In this document: in pieces, positions 7,114-15,808 of the stretch | Layout of the letters: each line of letters begins with the position of its first letter | How positions within the stretch are numbered: the stretch's first letter is position 1 | From: an uncultured Nesterenkonia sp. | GTDB lineage: Bacteria; Actinomycetota; Actinomycetes; Actinomycetales; Micrococcaceae | Direction: 5' to 3' | DNA length: 64,000 nt | Assembly (NCBI GenBank): GCA_946222885.1 | Contig: CAMIAK010000010.1 | Location: 1-64,000 of the forward strand | Notes under the pieces: model-generated | What the model was told of the DNA's origin: nothing | Database searches by the model: none | What the model saw: only the letters and a program-made list of their open reading frames with translations | Made by a program: the position numbers and the translations under genes

Positions 7114-9495
7114 TCACTTCTCCTGGCGGACCGCCTCCGTGGCCTCCACCAGGGTGCCGAAGCGGCTGGGGATGACCGAGCTCCAGGCCTCCCTGAGCTC
7201 ATCGATGGCCAGGGTGAAGCTGCCGCCCTCGAACGGGCCGGCCACCTCGATCTCGCCCGACTGCGCGTCCACCACACCGATCCGGACGGCCGCGAAGCCG
7301 CGTGCGGTGGTCATATCGGTGAAGCGGATCTCCTCGGAGCGGGGGAGCGCCACGATCGCGCGCGCCTGGGACTCGCTGAACAGCGCGGTGAAGGCGTCGA
7401 CGCCGTCGCGCTCGCACACACCGTCCACCGCCACCCGTGCGCCGACGCCGAAGCGCAGGCTCATCTCCGCCAGCCCGGCCGCAAGCCCGCCTTCGGAGAG
7501 GTCGTGAGCAGCGTCGATCATGCCATCGCGGGAGGCGTTGATCAGGATCTCGCCGAGGGTCTTCTCCGCAGCCAGGTCCACCTTCGGAGGCTTCCCGCCC
7601 AGGTGGCCGCGGCCGCGGGCGAACTCGGAGCCGTCCAGCTCATCGGCAGTGGTGCCCAGCAGGTAGATCGCCTGACCATCGGCCCAGCGCTCCCAGCCGG
7701 AGGGGGTGCGGCGCCCGACGTCGTCGAACCTGCCCAACACGCCCACCACCGGGGTCGGGTGGATGGCCCGGCCGGCGGTCTGGTTGTACAGGGAGACGTT
7801 GCCGCCGGTCACTGGGATGCCCAGCTCCTGGCAGCCGTCGGCCAGGCCGCGCACGGCCTCGGCGAACTGCCACATGATCTCCGGGTCCTCCGGGGAGCCG
7901 AAGTTCAGGCAGTCGGAGACCGCCATCGGGATGGCACCTGCGGTGGAGACGTTGCGGTAGGCCTCGGCCAGGGCCAGCTGCGCCCCGGTGTAGGGATCCA
8001 GGTAGGCGTAGCGGGCGTTGCAGTCGGTGGCCAGTGCGACCCCGAGCCCGGACTCCTCGTCCACGCGGATCACGCCGGAGTCGTCCGGCTGGGAGAGCGC
8101 GGTGTTGCCGCCCACGAACCGGTCGTACTGGTCGGTGATCCAGGAGACGTCGGCCATGTTCGGCTGCGTCATCAGGTCTACGACGGCGTTCCCCAGCTCC
8201 TCCGCAGTCTCCGGCAGGTCCTGTCCCGCCGCGGAGGCGCGGAAGGAGTCGGCCTGGAGCCCGTCCTGCCAGGACGGGCGATGATAGGGGCGCTCGTAGA
8301 CCGGGCCGTCGTGGGCCACCGTGCGCGGGTCGACGTCCACGATGGTCTCGCCGTCCCATTCGATGATCAGCCGGCCGGTGTCGGTCACCTCGCCCAGCCA
8401 GGAGTACTCCACACCCCACTTCGCCATGACCTGCTCGAAGCGTTCAGCGTTCTCCGGGGTCACCACGGCCATCATGCGCTCCTGGGACTCCGACATCAGG
8501 ATCTCGCCCGGGGTCAGCGTGGGGTCGCGCAGCAGCACATTGGTCAGCTCCACGTGCATGCCGCCCTCGCCGTTGGAGGCCAGCTCGCTGGTGGCGCAGG
8601 AGATGCCGGCCGCACCCAGGTCCTGGATGCCCTCCACCAGCTCGTTGTGGAAGAGCTCCAGGCAGCACTCGATGAGCACCTTCTCGGAGAAGGGATCGCC
8701 CACCTGCACGGCGGGGCGTTTGGAGGGCTTGGTGTCGTCGAAGGACTCGGAGGCCAGCACGGAGGCGCCGCCGATGCCGTCGCCGCCGGTGCGGGCGCCG
8801 AAGAGCACCACCTTGTTGCCCACGCCGGAGGCGTTGGCCAGGCGGATGTCCTCATGGCGCATCACACCCACGGCCAGAGCGTTGACCAGCGGGTTCTGCT
8901 GGTAGACGGAGTCGAAGGCGACCTCGCCGCCCACATTCGGCAGGCCCAGGGAGTTGCCGTAGCCGCCGATGCCGGAGACCACGCCGGGGAGCACACGCTT
9001 GGTGTCCGGGTGGTCGATGTCGCCGAAGCGCAGCGGGTCCATCACGCCGACCGGACGGGCGCCCATGGAGATGATGTCGCGGACGATGCCGCCGATGCCG
9101 GTGGCCGCGCCCTGGTAGGGCTCCACATAGCTGGGGTGGTTGTGGGACTCGATCTTGAAGGTCACGGCCCAGCCGTCGCCGAGGTCGGTCACCCCGGCGT
9201 TCTCCCCGATGCCGACCATCAGGTCCTTCTTCATCTCCTCGGTGACCTTCTCGCCGAACTGGCGCAGGTGGACCTTGGAGGACTTGTACGAGCAGTGCTC
9301 GGACCACATGACCGAGTACATGGCCAGCTCGGCCGCCGTCGGGCGCCGGCCCAGGATCTCCACGATCCGGTCATACTCGTCGGACTTCAGGCCCAGCTCC
9401 GCCCAGGGGAGCTCGGTGTCCGGGGTGGTGGAGGCCTGCTCCACGGTGTCGATGTTGAACCCGGCGCCGGCGCCGGTGGTGGTTTCTTCGCTCAT
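7114..9495 (-). CDS. purL: Phosphoribosylformylglycinamidine synthase, large subunit PurL
   Basis: A 793-residue small-type PurL. It converts formylglycinamide ribonucleotide to the amidine using ATP and ammonia from PurQ, the fourth step of purine synthesis. Recognisable segments are MWSEHCSYKSSK near the N terminus, ESHNHPS for nucleotide and metal binding, the repeated AIRS-type folds, and LGICN-independent ammonia use since there is no glutaminase domain. Its ATG overlaps the purQ stop by 4 bp. It ends the purS-purQ-purL operon and is followed by a strong terminator at 7053-7084. An exceptionally long reading frame opposite it is a codon-bias shadow. Confidence 0.97.
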   Translation of the reverse strand: MSEETTTGAGAGFNIDTVEQASTTPDTELPWAELGLKSDEYDRIVEILGRRPTAAELAMYSVMWSEHCSYKSSKVHLRQFGEKVTEEMKKDLMVGIGENAGVTDLGDGWAVTFKIESHNHPSYVEPYQGAATGIGGIVRDIISMGARPVGVMDPLRFGDIDHPDTKRVLPGVVSGIGGYGNSLGLPNVGGEVAFDSVYQQNPLVNALAVGVMRHEDIRLANASGVGNKVVLFGARTGGDGIGGASVLASESFDDTKPSKRPAVQVGDPFSEKVLIECCLELFHNELVEGIQDLGAAGISCATSELASNGEGGMHVELTNVLLRDPTLTPGEILMSESQERMMAVVTPENAERFEQVMAKWGVEYSWLGEVTDTGRLIIEWDGETIVDVDPRTVAHDGPVYERPYHRPSWQDGLQADSFRASAAGQDLPETAEELGNAVVDLMTQPNMADVSWITDQYDRFVGGNTALSQPDDSGVIRVDEESGLGVALATDCNARYAYLDPYTGAQLALAEAYRNVSTAGAIPMAVSDCLNFGSPEDPEIMWQFAEAVRGLADGCQELGIPVTGGNVSLYNQTAGRAIHPTPVVGVLGRFDDVGRRTPSGWERWADGQAIYLLGTTADELDGSEFARGRGHLGGKPPKVDLAAEKTLGEILINASRDGMIDAAHDLSEGGLAAGLAEMSLRFGVGARVAVDGVCERDGVDAFTALFSESQARAIVALPRSEEIRFTDMTTARGFAAVRIGVVDAQSGEIEVAGPFEGGSFTLAIDELREAWSSVIPSRFGTLVEATEAVRQEK

Positions 9496-10286
9496 TCGGA
9501 GCCTCCTGCCAGGGAAGAGATGACGGAGGTGAACAGGGTCAGCCCGTCGGTGCCGCTGCGCATGCCGGTGGCGTCGTCCGGGCCGTAGCCGGCCTCCACG
9601 GCGTGCTCGGGGTGGGGCATGAGGCCCACCACGTTGCCGGCCTCATTGGTGACTCCGGCGATGTCGTTCCGGGAGCCGTTGGGGTTGCCGCCCACATAGC
9701 GGAAGACCACGCGGCCCTCTGCCTCCAGCGCCTTCAGCGTCTCCTCGTCGGCGACGTACTGGCCGTCCTGGTTCTTCAGGGGGATGGCGATGATCTCGTC
9801 CTCGGTGAACTGGGCGGTCCACGCGGTGGTGTTGTTCTCCACACGCAGCGCCTGGTCCCTGCAGAGGAACTTCAGGTGGTCGTTCTTGATCATCGAGCCG
9901 GGCAGCAGGTGCGCCTCGGTGAGGATCTGGAAGCCGTTGCAGATGCCCAGCACCGGCAGCGGGGCGCCCCCGGCGACGTCGTGGGCGTTGATGCCGGCCT
10001 CGGCGATGATCGTGTTCATCACCGGGGCGAAGCGGGAGATGGCCCCGGCGCGGAGGTAGTCGCCGTAGGAGAAGCCGCCGGGCAGCACGACGGCGTCCAC
10101 ACCGTGCAGGGATTCGTCGGCGTGCCACAGCGGCACTGCGGTGCCGCCGCCCAGGCGGACCGCGCGTGCGGCGTCGCGGTCGTCCAGGGTGCCGGGGAAG
10201 GTGACGACGCCGATCCGCGCGCCGTCCAGGGGAGTGTCAGCAGGTGCGGCGCTGAAGTCGCCGATCAGGGGGGTCTCAGCGGTCAT
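9492..10286 (-). CDS. purQ: Phosphoribosylformylglycinamidine synthase, glutaminase subunit PurQ
   Basis: A 264-residue class I glutamine amidotransferase that supplies ammonia to PurL. The nucleophile Cys lies in GICNGFQIL and the catalytic His-Glu in PHPEHAVE. GGFSYGDYLRAGA is the oxyanion segment. I chose ATG 10286 because it follows the purS stop by one base and avoids 12 non-homologous residues. The N-terminal ~30 residues before GARIGVVTFPGT are longer than in most PurQ proteins. PurS is needed to bridge PurQ and PurL. Confidence 0.96.
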   Translation of the reverse strand: MTAETPLIGDFSAAPADTPLDGARIGVVTFPGTLDDRDAARAVRLGGGTAVPLWHADESLHGVDAVVLPGGFSYGDYLRAGAISRFAPVMNTIIAEAGINAHDVAGGAPLPVLGICNGFQILTEAHLLPGSMIKNDHLKFLCRDQALRVENNTTAWTAQFTEDEIIAIPLKNQDGQYVADEETLKALEAEGRVVFRYVGGNPNGSRNDIAGVTNEAGNVVGLMPHPEHAVEAGYGPDDATGMRSGTDGLTLFTSVISSLAGGSE

Positions 10287-10287
10287 C

Positions 10288-10542
10288 TCAGCCGTTGTCC
10301 TCCACATGTACGGAGACCACATCTTCGATCACCGGGTTGGACAGCATCTCATCGGCCGCCTTGCGGGCCTGCGCGAGGATCTCCTCGGTGACTTCGCCGT
10401 CCACGGTGAGCTCGAAGCGCTTGCCCTGGCGGACCGCCGAGAATTCGTCGAAGCCGAGATGGGGGAGTGCGTTGACGATGGCCTTGCCCTGCGGGTCGAG
10501 GATCTCTGGCTTGGGCATGACCTCGACGATGATGCGCGGCAT
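10288..10542 (-). CDS. purS: Phosphoribosylformylglycinamidine synthase subunit PurS
   Basis: An 84-residue protein with the PurS fold: MPRIIVEVMPKPEILDPQGK, GFDEFSAVRQGKRFEL, and a C-terminal VIEDVVSV strand. PurS dimers hold PurL and PurQ together and help channel ammonia. It is the first gene of the operon, with AGGAG 4 nt before its ATG. A TAGACT -10 box lies about 110 nt upstream at 10653-10658. Confidence 0.95.
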   Translation of the reverse strand: MPRIIVEVMPKPEILDPQGKAIVNALPHLGFDEFSAVRQGKRFELTVDGEVTEEILAQARKAADEMLSNPVIEDVVSVHVEDNG

Positions 10543-10652
10543 GTTTCTCCTGTGTCAGCTGGATGCGGGTGAGCGCCCGCGGATGCTGGTGGAGGTGCCG
10601 TCTCACGCTGACCACGACGACGGCGGCCGGCGCTCCGCGAGCTTGCGGAGAC

Positions 10653-10658
10653 AGTCTA
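10653..10658 (-). promoter_or_regulatory. Putative -10 box of the purSQL promoter
   Basis: TAGACT on the minus strand is a near-ideal actinobacterial -10 hexamer. It gives a leader of about 105 nt before purS. The leader holds a GC-rich hairpin around 10630-10650. I see no PurR box or purine riboswitch. Confidence 0.45.
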
Positions 10659-10812
10659 CCGGCTCTCGGCAGGGACGGAGCTCACCGCGGTCAGCGGCGG
10701 CCGGCGCTTCAGGAACAAAGTCCCGACCGGCGTCGTTCTTTCAAAATGGAAACAACGGCTCTCCCCTCTGGAGGGCCGTAAGCTCGCCGGAGATGAGTTG
10801 AGGAGCCGCCGG

Positions 10813-11454
10813 ATGGACATCGGAATTCTGGGCGCAGGCCGCGTGGGGACCGCCGTGGCGCGCCAGGCTGTGCGTGCCGGGCACACCGTGAAGATCGCCA
10901 CGGGCAAGCCCGCTGACGAGATCCGGCTGCTCACCGAGGTGATCGTCCCGGGCGCGACCGCCGTGGACAGGGAGCAGCTGCGCGGCAGCGACCTGATCAT
11001 CGTGGCGGTGCCGCTGCACAGATACCGCAGCATCGACACCTCCGTGTTGCAGGGGCATATCGTCATCGACACCATGAACTACTGGGCACCGGTGGACGGC
11101 GTCATGGAGGAGTTCGAGGGCGGACGCTCCACCTCAGAGGTCATCGCGGAGTTCCTCGGCGACGTCCGGGCGGTCAAGACGCTGAACCACATCGGCTACG
11201 GGGACATCGAGGTCGACTCCCACCCGGCCGGTGCGCCGAACCGCCGTGCGCTGGCCGTCGCCGGTGATGATGAGACCGCCAAGGAGATCGTCTCCGCGTT
11301 CATCGACTCGCTGGGCTACGACGCCGTCGACGCCGGCCCGCTGAGCGCCGGGAAGACCTTCGAGAACGGCACCGAGATCTTCAACGGCCGCCACACTGCC
11401 GAGCAGATGCGTGCGCTGCTCGACGAGTGCGAGCGGGTCCTCGCCGACGCCTGA
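10813..11454 (+). CDS. NADP-binding oxidoreductase, F420-dependent NADP reductase-like
   Basis: A 213-residue single-domain Rossmann protein. GILGAGRVGTAVARQAVRAG (residues 4-23) is the dinucleotide fold, followed by a short C-terminal part with KTLNHIGYGDIE. The layout matches the COG2085 group, which includes F420H2:NADP oxidoreductase, often called predicted dinucleotide-binding enzymes. ATG 10813 is chosen because AGGAG lies 7 nt upstream. It is divergent from purS and transcribed alone. Whether it uses F420 or another cofactor cannot be decided here. Confidence 0.75.
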   Translation: MDIGILGAGRVGTAVARQAVRAGHTVKIATGKPADEIRLLTEVIVPGATAVDREQLRGSDLIIVAVPLHRYRSIDTSVLQGHIVIDTMNYWAPVDGVMEEFEGGRSTSEVIAEFLGDVRAVKTLNHIGYGDIEVDSHPAGAPNRRALAVAGDDETAKEIVSAFIDSLGYDAVDAGPLSAGKTFENGTEIFNGRHTAEQMRALLDECERVLADA

Positions 11455-11471
11455 GCCGGCCTCTGGGCCGT

Positions 11472-11490
11472 GGGGAGCAGTTCTCTCCCC
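11472..11490. terminator. Weak hairpin between convergent genes
   Basis: GGGGAG (11472-11477) pairs with CTCCCC (11485-11490) in the gap between the oxidoreductase and the convergent lipoprotein gene. The stem is short, so a terminator role is only suggested by its place. Confidence 0.3.
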
Positions 11491-11563
11491 GGGCAGCGAC
11501 ATATCAGCCGTCACAGCTGGGCAGAGATGTCGTCACGGAGGGAGACTTCGGAAGGACGGGGCC

Positions 11564-12499
11564 TCACCGGCTGGCGAGGATCTCTCGCCCCCGGTGGTCC
11601 AGGTGGACCTCCACCCGGACCTCCTCCTCGAAGGCGCCGGCCGCCTGATCGGCCAGCTGCTCAGCATCCTCGCGCATCTCCTGAGAGACCTCGATCTCCT
11701 CGGCCTGCAGGTCCTCGAAGGCCTCCACGTGCAGACCGAGCTCGAGGTCGTAGTGCGAGATCTCTGCGCCGGGCTGGATGGAGTCGCTGTCCGGGTCCGG
11801 CGGGGCCGGGGCGCTGCGGGCCTCGCACCACAGGCTTCCCACGCCGTCGAATCCGTTCTCCTCTGCGGCAGGCACCAGCTCGAAGCACCCCTGCGCCGTC
11901 TGCGTGGGCGCGTAGATGCTGAAGGACTCCTCGGCCTCGGACGGTGAGCTGACGTCGGTCCAGACGTCCCACTCTCCGGCGACCTCGAAGCTCTGCCAGG
12001 ACTGCTGGATCTCCTCGGCCTCCGCCAAGGAGTCTGTGGAGGCCTCCAGCGCCAGCGCCCGGTCCATGGGCTGGAGCGTGATGCCCTCGTAGTCGGCCTC
12101 CGAGGCCGTCCGGAGGATCCCCTCCCAGGACTCGGCGCCGATGGCGATGGCATCCGGCGTCTCCAGCAGCATGCCCTGGCCCACCCTCAGGTCCGGCACC
12201 ACCCCGTAGGCCTCGGCCAGCTCCTCCAGCTGCTCGCCGACCTCGTAGGGGTCTGCGCCCTCAGCGGGCGCGGCGGCGAAATGCTCGATGTACTCCTGCG
12301 GGTCGCCGTCCTCGGGCTGATAGGTGGCCGGTTCGCCTTCCACATCCGTGAGCAGCTCCGGGTCGATGTCCTCCATCGCCTGTTCCAGAACCTCTTCTGC
12401 GGTCATCGGCTCGGAGAGGCCCGGCAGTCCGGAGCATCCGGTGAGGAGCACGACGCCGGCCGCGGTCAGCGGCACAGCGCGAAAGGTCTGCGCTGTCAT
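11564..12499 (-). CDS. Secreted lipoprotein of unknown function
   Basis: A 311-residue protein with a lipoprotein signal peptide; the lipobox ends LLTGC with Cys22 as the lipidation site. The mature part is strongly acidic and lacks a motif I can name. It includes AVVPDLRVGQGM-like strands, a central WEGILRTASEAD segment and a C-terminal acidic helix (EEIEVSQEMREDAEQLADQA). The start is ATG 12499; upstream codons in frame lack a signal peptide. The size and layout resemble surface lipoproteins restricted to close relatives. Function is unknown. Confidence 0.75.
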   Translation of the reverse strand: MTAQTFRAVPLTAAGVVLLTGCSGLPGLSEPMTAEEVLEQAMEDIDPELLTDVEGEPATYQPEDGDPQEYIEHFAAAPAEGADPYEVGEQLEELAEAYGVVPDLRVGQGMLLETPDAIAIGAESWEGILRTASEADYEGITLQPMDRALALEASTDSLAEAEEIQQSWQSFEVAGEWDVWTDVSSPSEAEESFSIYAPTQTAQGCFELVPAAEENGFDGVGSLWCEARSAPAPPDPDSDSIQPGAEISHYDLELGLHVEAFEDLQAEEIEVSQEMREDAEQLADQAAGAFEEEVRVEVHLDHRGREILASR

Positions 12500-12587
12500 A
12501 CGGGGATGATCGCACAGCGGATGTGCAGGATTCCAGACCGGGCGGGGAAGATCCGGCACATCCGTGGTGAGAGAGCGGGCGCCCGCC

Positions 12588-13502
12588 TCAGCCTGCCAGG
12601 CTCTCCAGGCGGTCCAGGGCCTCCAGGACCCGGGCGCGCAGCACCTGGGCCTCTTCGGAGAAGGCCCTCTGCGCGCGGGCGTATTCGGCGCGGCCTGCGG
12701 GCTCCTCGATCCGCACCGGCTCATAGCCCCAGTCCTGCAGGTCATAGGGGGAGGCGCGCATGTCCAGCTCGCGGATGCGCCAGGCCAGGTCGAAGCAGTC
12801 CATCAGCAGCTCGCTGCTGATGGCGGGGACGAGCTTATAGGCCCATTTGTAGAGGTCCATGTTGGCGTGGAGGCAGCCCGGCTGCTCCATCCGGACCTGG
12901 GTCTCACGGGTGGGCTGCAGCGCGTTCAGCGGACGGGCCGAAGGCGTGTAGAAGCGGAAGGCGTCGAAGTGGGTGCATCGGATGTTCAGCGACTCGACGA
13001 CGTCGTCGGTCCCCTCCGCGCCCAGCCGCAGCGGCACCTGGTCATGCCGCTGACCGTGCTTCTCGGACTGATAGACCATCGCCCACTCATGCAGGCCGAA
13101 GCAGCCCAGCTGGGCCGGCCGCGCAGCCGTCGAGCTCAGCAGCCGGCGGGCGAAGCCGATGATGGAAGCGCGCTCCTGACGGAACCGTCCGACGTCGACG
13201 GCGGCTTCGTGACCTGCGACGGCGTAGAACTTCCAGTCCGCACGTTCGGGTCCGGCGCCCTCCAGCACGATGCCGGCCCCGGGGTGCCAGCGGGAGAGCT
13301 GGCCCGGCTTATAGGAGTAGTAGGTGAAGAGGAAATCCTCCACCGGATGCTTCTGGCCGGCGTTCCGGCGGGCCAGGAAATCCTCCGTGTAGGCCCGCAC
13401 CTTCTCCTGGTGGGCCAGGGCGCGCTCACGGTGCTCCCGTTCAGGAATGACGGCAAAACCGGGAAAAGGCTGTGCTGAAGCTGGTTCCTGCTCTAGAATC
13501 AT
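12588..13502 (-). CDS. Conserved protein commonly annotated 3-methyladenine DNA glycosylase
   Basis: A 304-residue protein with the conserved segments HPVEDFLFTYYSYKPGQLSR, GCFGLHEWAMVY, THFDAFRFYT and CLHANMDLYKWAYKL. These identify an actinobacterial family usually labelled 3-methyladenine DNA glycosylase. I know of no direct biochemical proof for that label, and the invariant His/Cys/Asp residues would equally fit a metal enzyme. The start at ATG 13502 is uncertain: there is no clear ribosome site, it lies 21 nt past the lysC terminator, and homologues seem to begin near the REHRERALAHQEK segment. Confidence 0.75.
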   Translation of the reverse strand: MILEQEPASAQPFPGFAVIPEREHRERALAHQEKVRAYTEDFLARRNAGQKHPVEDFLFTYYSYKPGQLSRWHPGAGIVLEGAGPERADWKFYAVAGHEAAVDVGRFRQERASIIGFARRLLSSTAARPAQLGCFGLHEWAMVYQSEKHGQRHDQVPLRLGAEGTDDVVESLNIRCTHFDAFRFYTPSARPLNALQPTRETQVRMEQPGCLHANMDLYKWAYKLVPAISSELLMDCFDLAWRIRELDMRASPYDLQDWGYEPVRIEEPAGRAEYARAQRAFSEEAQVLRARVLEALDRLESLAG

Positions 13503-13523
13503 GACCGTATCTCGCACCTGATG

Positions 13524-13563
13524 CTGAGGCGGCAGGTTCCTCACCGGAATCCTGCCGCCTCAG
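13524..13563 (-). terminator. Terminator of the aspartokinase gene
   Basis: CTGAGGCGGCAGG (13524-13536) pairs perfectly with 13551-13563. The loop forms a second short stem (TTCC with GGAA). It starts 18 bp after the lysC stop codon on the minus strand. Confidence 0.85.
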
Positions 13564-13581
13564 TGTCGTTGACGGGGAGCC

Positions 13582-14865
13582 TCAGCGCCCGGTGCCGGCG
13601 TAGACCTTCGCCTCTTCGTCGGCGTCCAGGCCGAAGGCGGTGTGGATGGCCTGCACGGCCTTGTCCAGGTCCTCGACGTCGGTGATGACCGAGACGCGGA
13701 TCTCCGAGGTGGAGATCAGGCCGATGTTGATGCCGGCGTCGCGCAGGGCGGTGAAGAACCGTGCGGAGACCCCGGGGGCGGTGCGCATGCCGCCTCCGAC
13801 CAAGGAGACCTTGCCGACCTGCGGCACGAAGTCCAGCTCCTGGAAGCCGATGCTCTCCTGGTGGGTGGAGAGGATGTCGGTGGCCTTCTTGCCGTCGGTG
13901 CCCGGCAGGGTGAAAGAGATGTTCGTCGTCTTGGTCTCGTCGGAGACGTTCTGGACGATCATGTCGATGTTCACCCCGGCCTCGGCGACCAGGTTGAAGA
14001 TCTCGGCGGCCTTGCCCGGGACGTCCGGGACGCCGGTGATGGTGAGCTTGGCCTCGGACTTGTCATGGGCGACGCCGGAGATGATGGGCTGTTCCAAGGG
14101 TTCCCCCTCCTGAAGGGTGACAGTGGTGTCCGGGTCAGGGATGACCCAGGTGCCTTCGAGCTGGCTGAAGGATGAGCGGACGTGCAGCTTCACGCCGAAG
14201 CGGCGGGCGTACTCCACCGAGCGCAGGTGCAGCACCTTGGACCCGGCGGCGGCCATCTCCAGCATGTCCTCGCTGGAGATCACGTCGATCTTCTTGGCGG
14301 TCTTGACCACGCGCGGGTCAGCGGTGAACACGCCGTCCACGTCGGTGTAGATCTCGCAGACGTCTGCGTTCAGGGCTGCCGCCAGGGCGACGGCGGTGGT
14401 GTCGGAGCCGCCGCGGCCCATAGTGGTGATGTCCTTCGAATCCCGGCTCATGCCCTGGAACCCTGCGACGATGCCGACGTTGCCGGCGTCGAGGGACTCC
14501 TGGACGCGCTGCGGGCTGACCTCGATGATCCTGGCCTTGCCGTGGATGGCGTCGGTGATCATGCCGGCCTGGGAACCGGTGAAGGACTGGGCGGAGTCGC
14601 CGAGCTGGTGGATCGCCATGGCCAGCAGGGCCATGGACATGCGCTCGCCGGAGGACAGCAGGATGTCCATCTCCCGCTCGGGCGGCGCCTCGGTGATCTG
14701 GCCGGCGAGGTCGAGCAGGTCATCAGTGGTGTCTCCCATGGCGGAGACGACGACGACGACCTGGTTGCCCGCCTTCTTGGTCTCGACGATCCGCTTGGCC
14801 ACGCGCTTGATGCTCTCGGCATCCTGCACGGAGGAACCGCCGTACTTCTGGACGATCAGGCTCAT
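13582..14865 (-). CDS. lysC: Aspartate kinase
   Basis: A 427-residue aspartokinase for the first step of lysine, threonine and methionine synthesis. The N-terminal amino-acid-kinase domain begins LIVQKYGGSSV and contains MGRGGSDTTAVALAAALNAD. Two C-terminal ACT domains (around residues 265-420) would sense lysine and threonine. ATG 14865 has AGGAG 5 nt upstream; a GTG two codons earlier is less likely. In many actinobacteria lysC is followed by asd; here a terminator follows and asd is absent. A TAGACT box lies at 14919-14924. Confidence 0.96.
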   Translation of the reverse strand: MSLIVQKYGGSSVQDAESIKRVAKRIVETKKAGNQVVVVVSAMGDTTDDLLDLAGQITEAPPEREMDILLSSGERMSMALLAMAIHQLGDSAQSFTGSQAGMITDAIHGKARIIEVSPQRVQESLDAGNVGIVAGFQGMSRDSKDITTMGRGGSDTTAVALAAALNADVCEIYTDVDGVFTADPRVVKTAKKIDVISSEDMLEMAAAGSKVLHLRSVEYARRFGVKLHVRSSFSQLEGTWVIPDPDTTVTLQEGEPLEQPIISGVAHDKSEAKLTITGVPDVPGKAAEIFNLVAEAGVNIDMIVQNVSDETKTTNISFTLPGTDGKKATDILSTHQESIGFQELDFVPQVGKVSLVGGGMRTAPGVSARFFTALRDAGINIGLISTSEIRVSVITDVEDLDKAVQAIHTAFGLDADEEAKVYAGTGR

Positions 14866-14918
14866 TCTCACTCCTGGTGAGTGGTCTTCGTGAGTGGTTT
14901 CGAACTATGAACCTGACC

Positions 14919-14924
14919 AGTCTA
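14919..14924 (-). promoter_or_regulatory. Putative -10 box of the lysC promoter
   Basis: TAGACT on the minus strand lies 54 nt upstream of the lysC ATG. The spacing gives a short leader with no riboswitch visible. Confidence 0.45.
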
Positions 14925-15022
14925 GGGCGGTGCGCGCCCCTGCGCAGGCTCGGATGAAAAGCGTCTCAGCTTTTGGTAATGGCGGCAGGCTCAGCGGCCC
15001 AGGCCTTCGACGGCGCAGCGCC

Positions 15023-15808
15023 TCAGTGCCCAAGCACCGCCCCCAGGAACTTCTGGGTGCGCTCGTGCTCGGGGGAGGTGAAGATCTTCTCCGGATGGCC
15101 CTCCTCCACCACGCGTCCGCCGTCGAACATCATCACCTTGTGAGAGACGTCCCGGGCGAAGCCCATCTCATGGGTGACGATCAGCATGGTGACGTTGGTG
15201 GTGTCGGCGACTTCGCGCAGGATGTTGAGCACATCGCCGACCACCTCCGGGTCCAGGGCGGAGGTGACCTCGTCCAGCAGCAGGATCTCCGGGTCCATCG
15301 CCAGCGCCCGGGCGATGGCCACACGCTGCTGCTGGCCGCCGGAGAGCGAGGTCGGGTGGGCGTCGGCCTTGTCCGGCAGGCCCACCTGCTCCAGCAGAGA
15401 CATGGCTTTCTCGCGGGCCTCCTGCTTGGAGCGGCCCAGCACGTGGACCGGTGCCTCGATGATGTTCTCCATGACCGTCATATTGGGGAACAGGTTGAAC
15501 TGTTGGAACACCATGCCGATCCGGGTGCGCAGCTGCTTCTGCCGCTTCTTCGGCACCTCCACCCGCTTGCCGCCGCGGTCCTCATGGGTCAGCGGTTCGC
15601 CGTCGATGTAGATGTAGCCCCCGGTGAGCTCCTCCAGCGTCATCACCAGGCGCAGGATCGTGGTCTTCCCGGAGCCGGAGGGCCCGATCAGGGTGACGCG
15701 CTCGCCGCGCGCCACGGAGAAGTTCAGATCTTTGAGCACGATGTTGTCGCCGAACCGCTTCTCGACGTCGACGAACTCGATGACCGGGGTGTCAGTGCGC
15801 GTAGGCAA
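15023..15808 (-). CDS. Amino-acid-type ABC transporter ATPase (EhuA-like)
   Basis: A 261-residue GlnQ/HisP-type ATPase with Walker A GPSGSGKTT, signature LSGGQQQRVAIARAL and Walker B ILLLDEVTSALDP. The start codon is TTG at 15808, supported by GGAG 7 nt upstream; no ATG or GTG fits. It overlaps the preceding permease by 17 bp, ensuring coupling. It is the last gene of a B-C-D-A order operon, the arrangement of ehuBCDA for ectoine and hydroxyectoine uptake. The ATPase itself cannot tell ectoine from polar amino acid systems. Confidence 0.92.
   Translation of the reverse strand: MPTRTDTPVIEFVDVEKRFGDNIVLKDLNFSVARGERVTLIGPSGSGKTTILRLVMTLEELTGGYIYIDGEPLTHEDRGGKRVEVPKKRQKQLRTRIGMVFQQFNLFPNMTVMENIIEAPVHVLGRSKQEAREKAMSLLEQVGLPDKADAHPTSLSGGQQQRVAIARALAMDPEILLLDEVTSALDPEVVGDVLNILREVADTTNVTMLIVTHEMGFARDVSHKVMMFDGGRVVEEGHPEKIFTSPEHERTQKFLGAVLGH

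Noticed and set aside
6967..9588. An 873-codon plus-strand open frame opposite purL
   Set aside because: It mirrors purL and starts and ends with no ribosome site; its sequence is low-complexity His/Gly/Val typical of antisense frames in high-GC DNA.
14957..14974. AAAAGC-GTCTCA-GCTTTT as a terminator of the EhuBCDA-like operon
   Set aside because: The 6-bp AT-rich stem is too weak for a confident call and overlaps the lysC upstream region.
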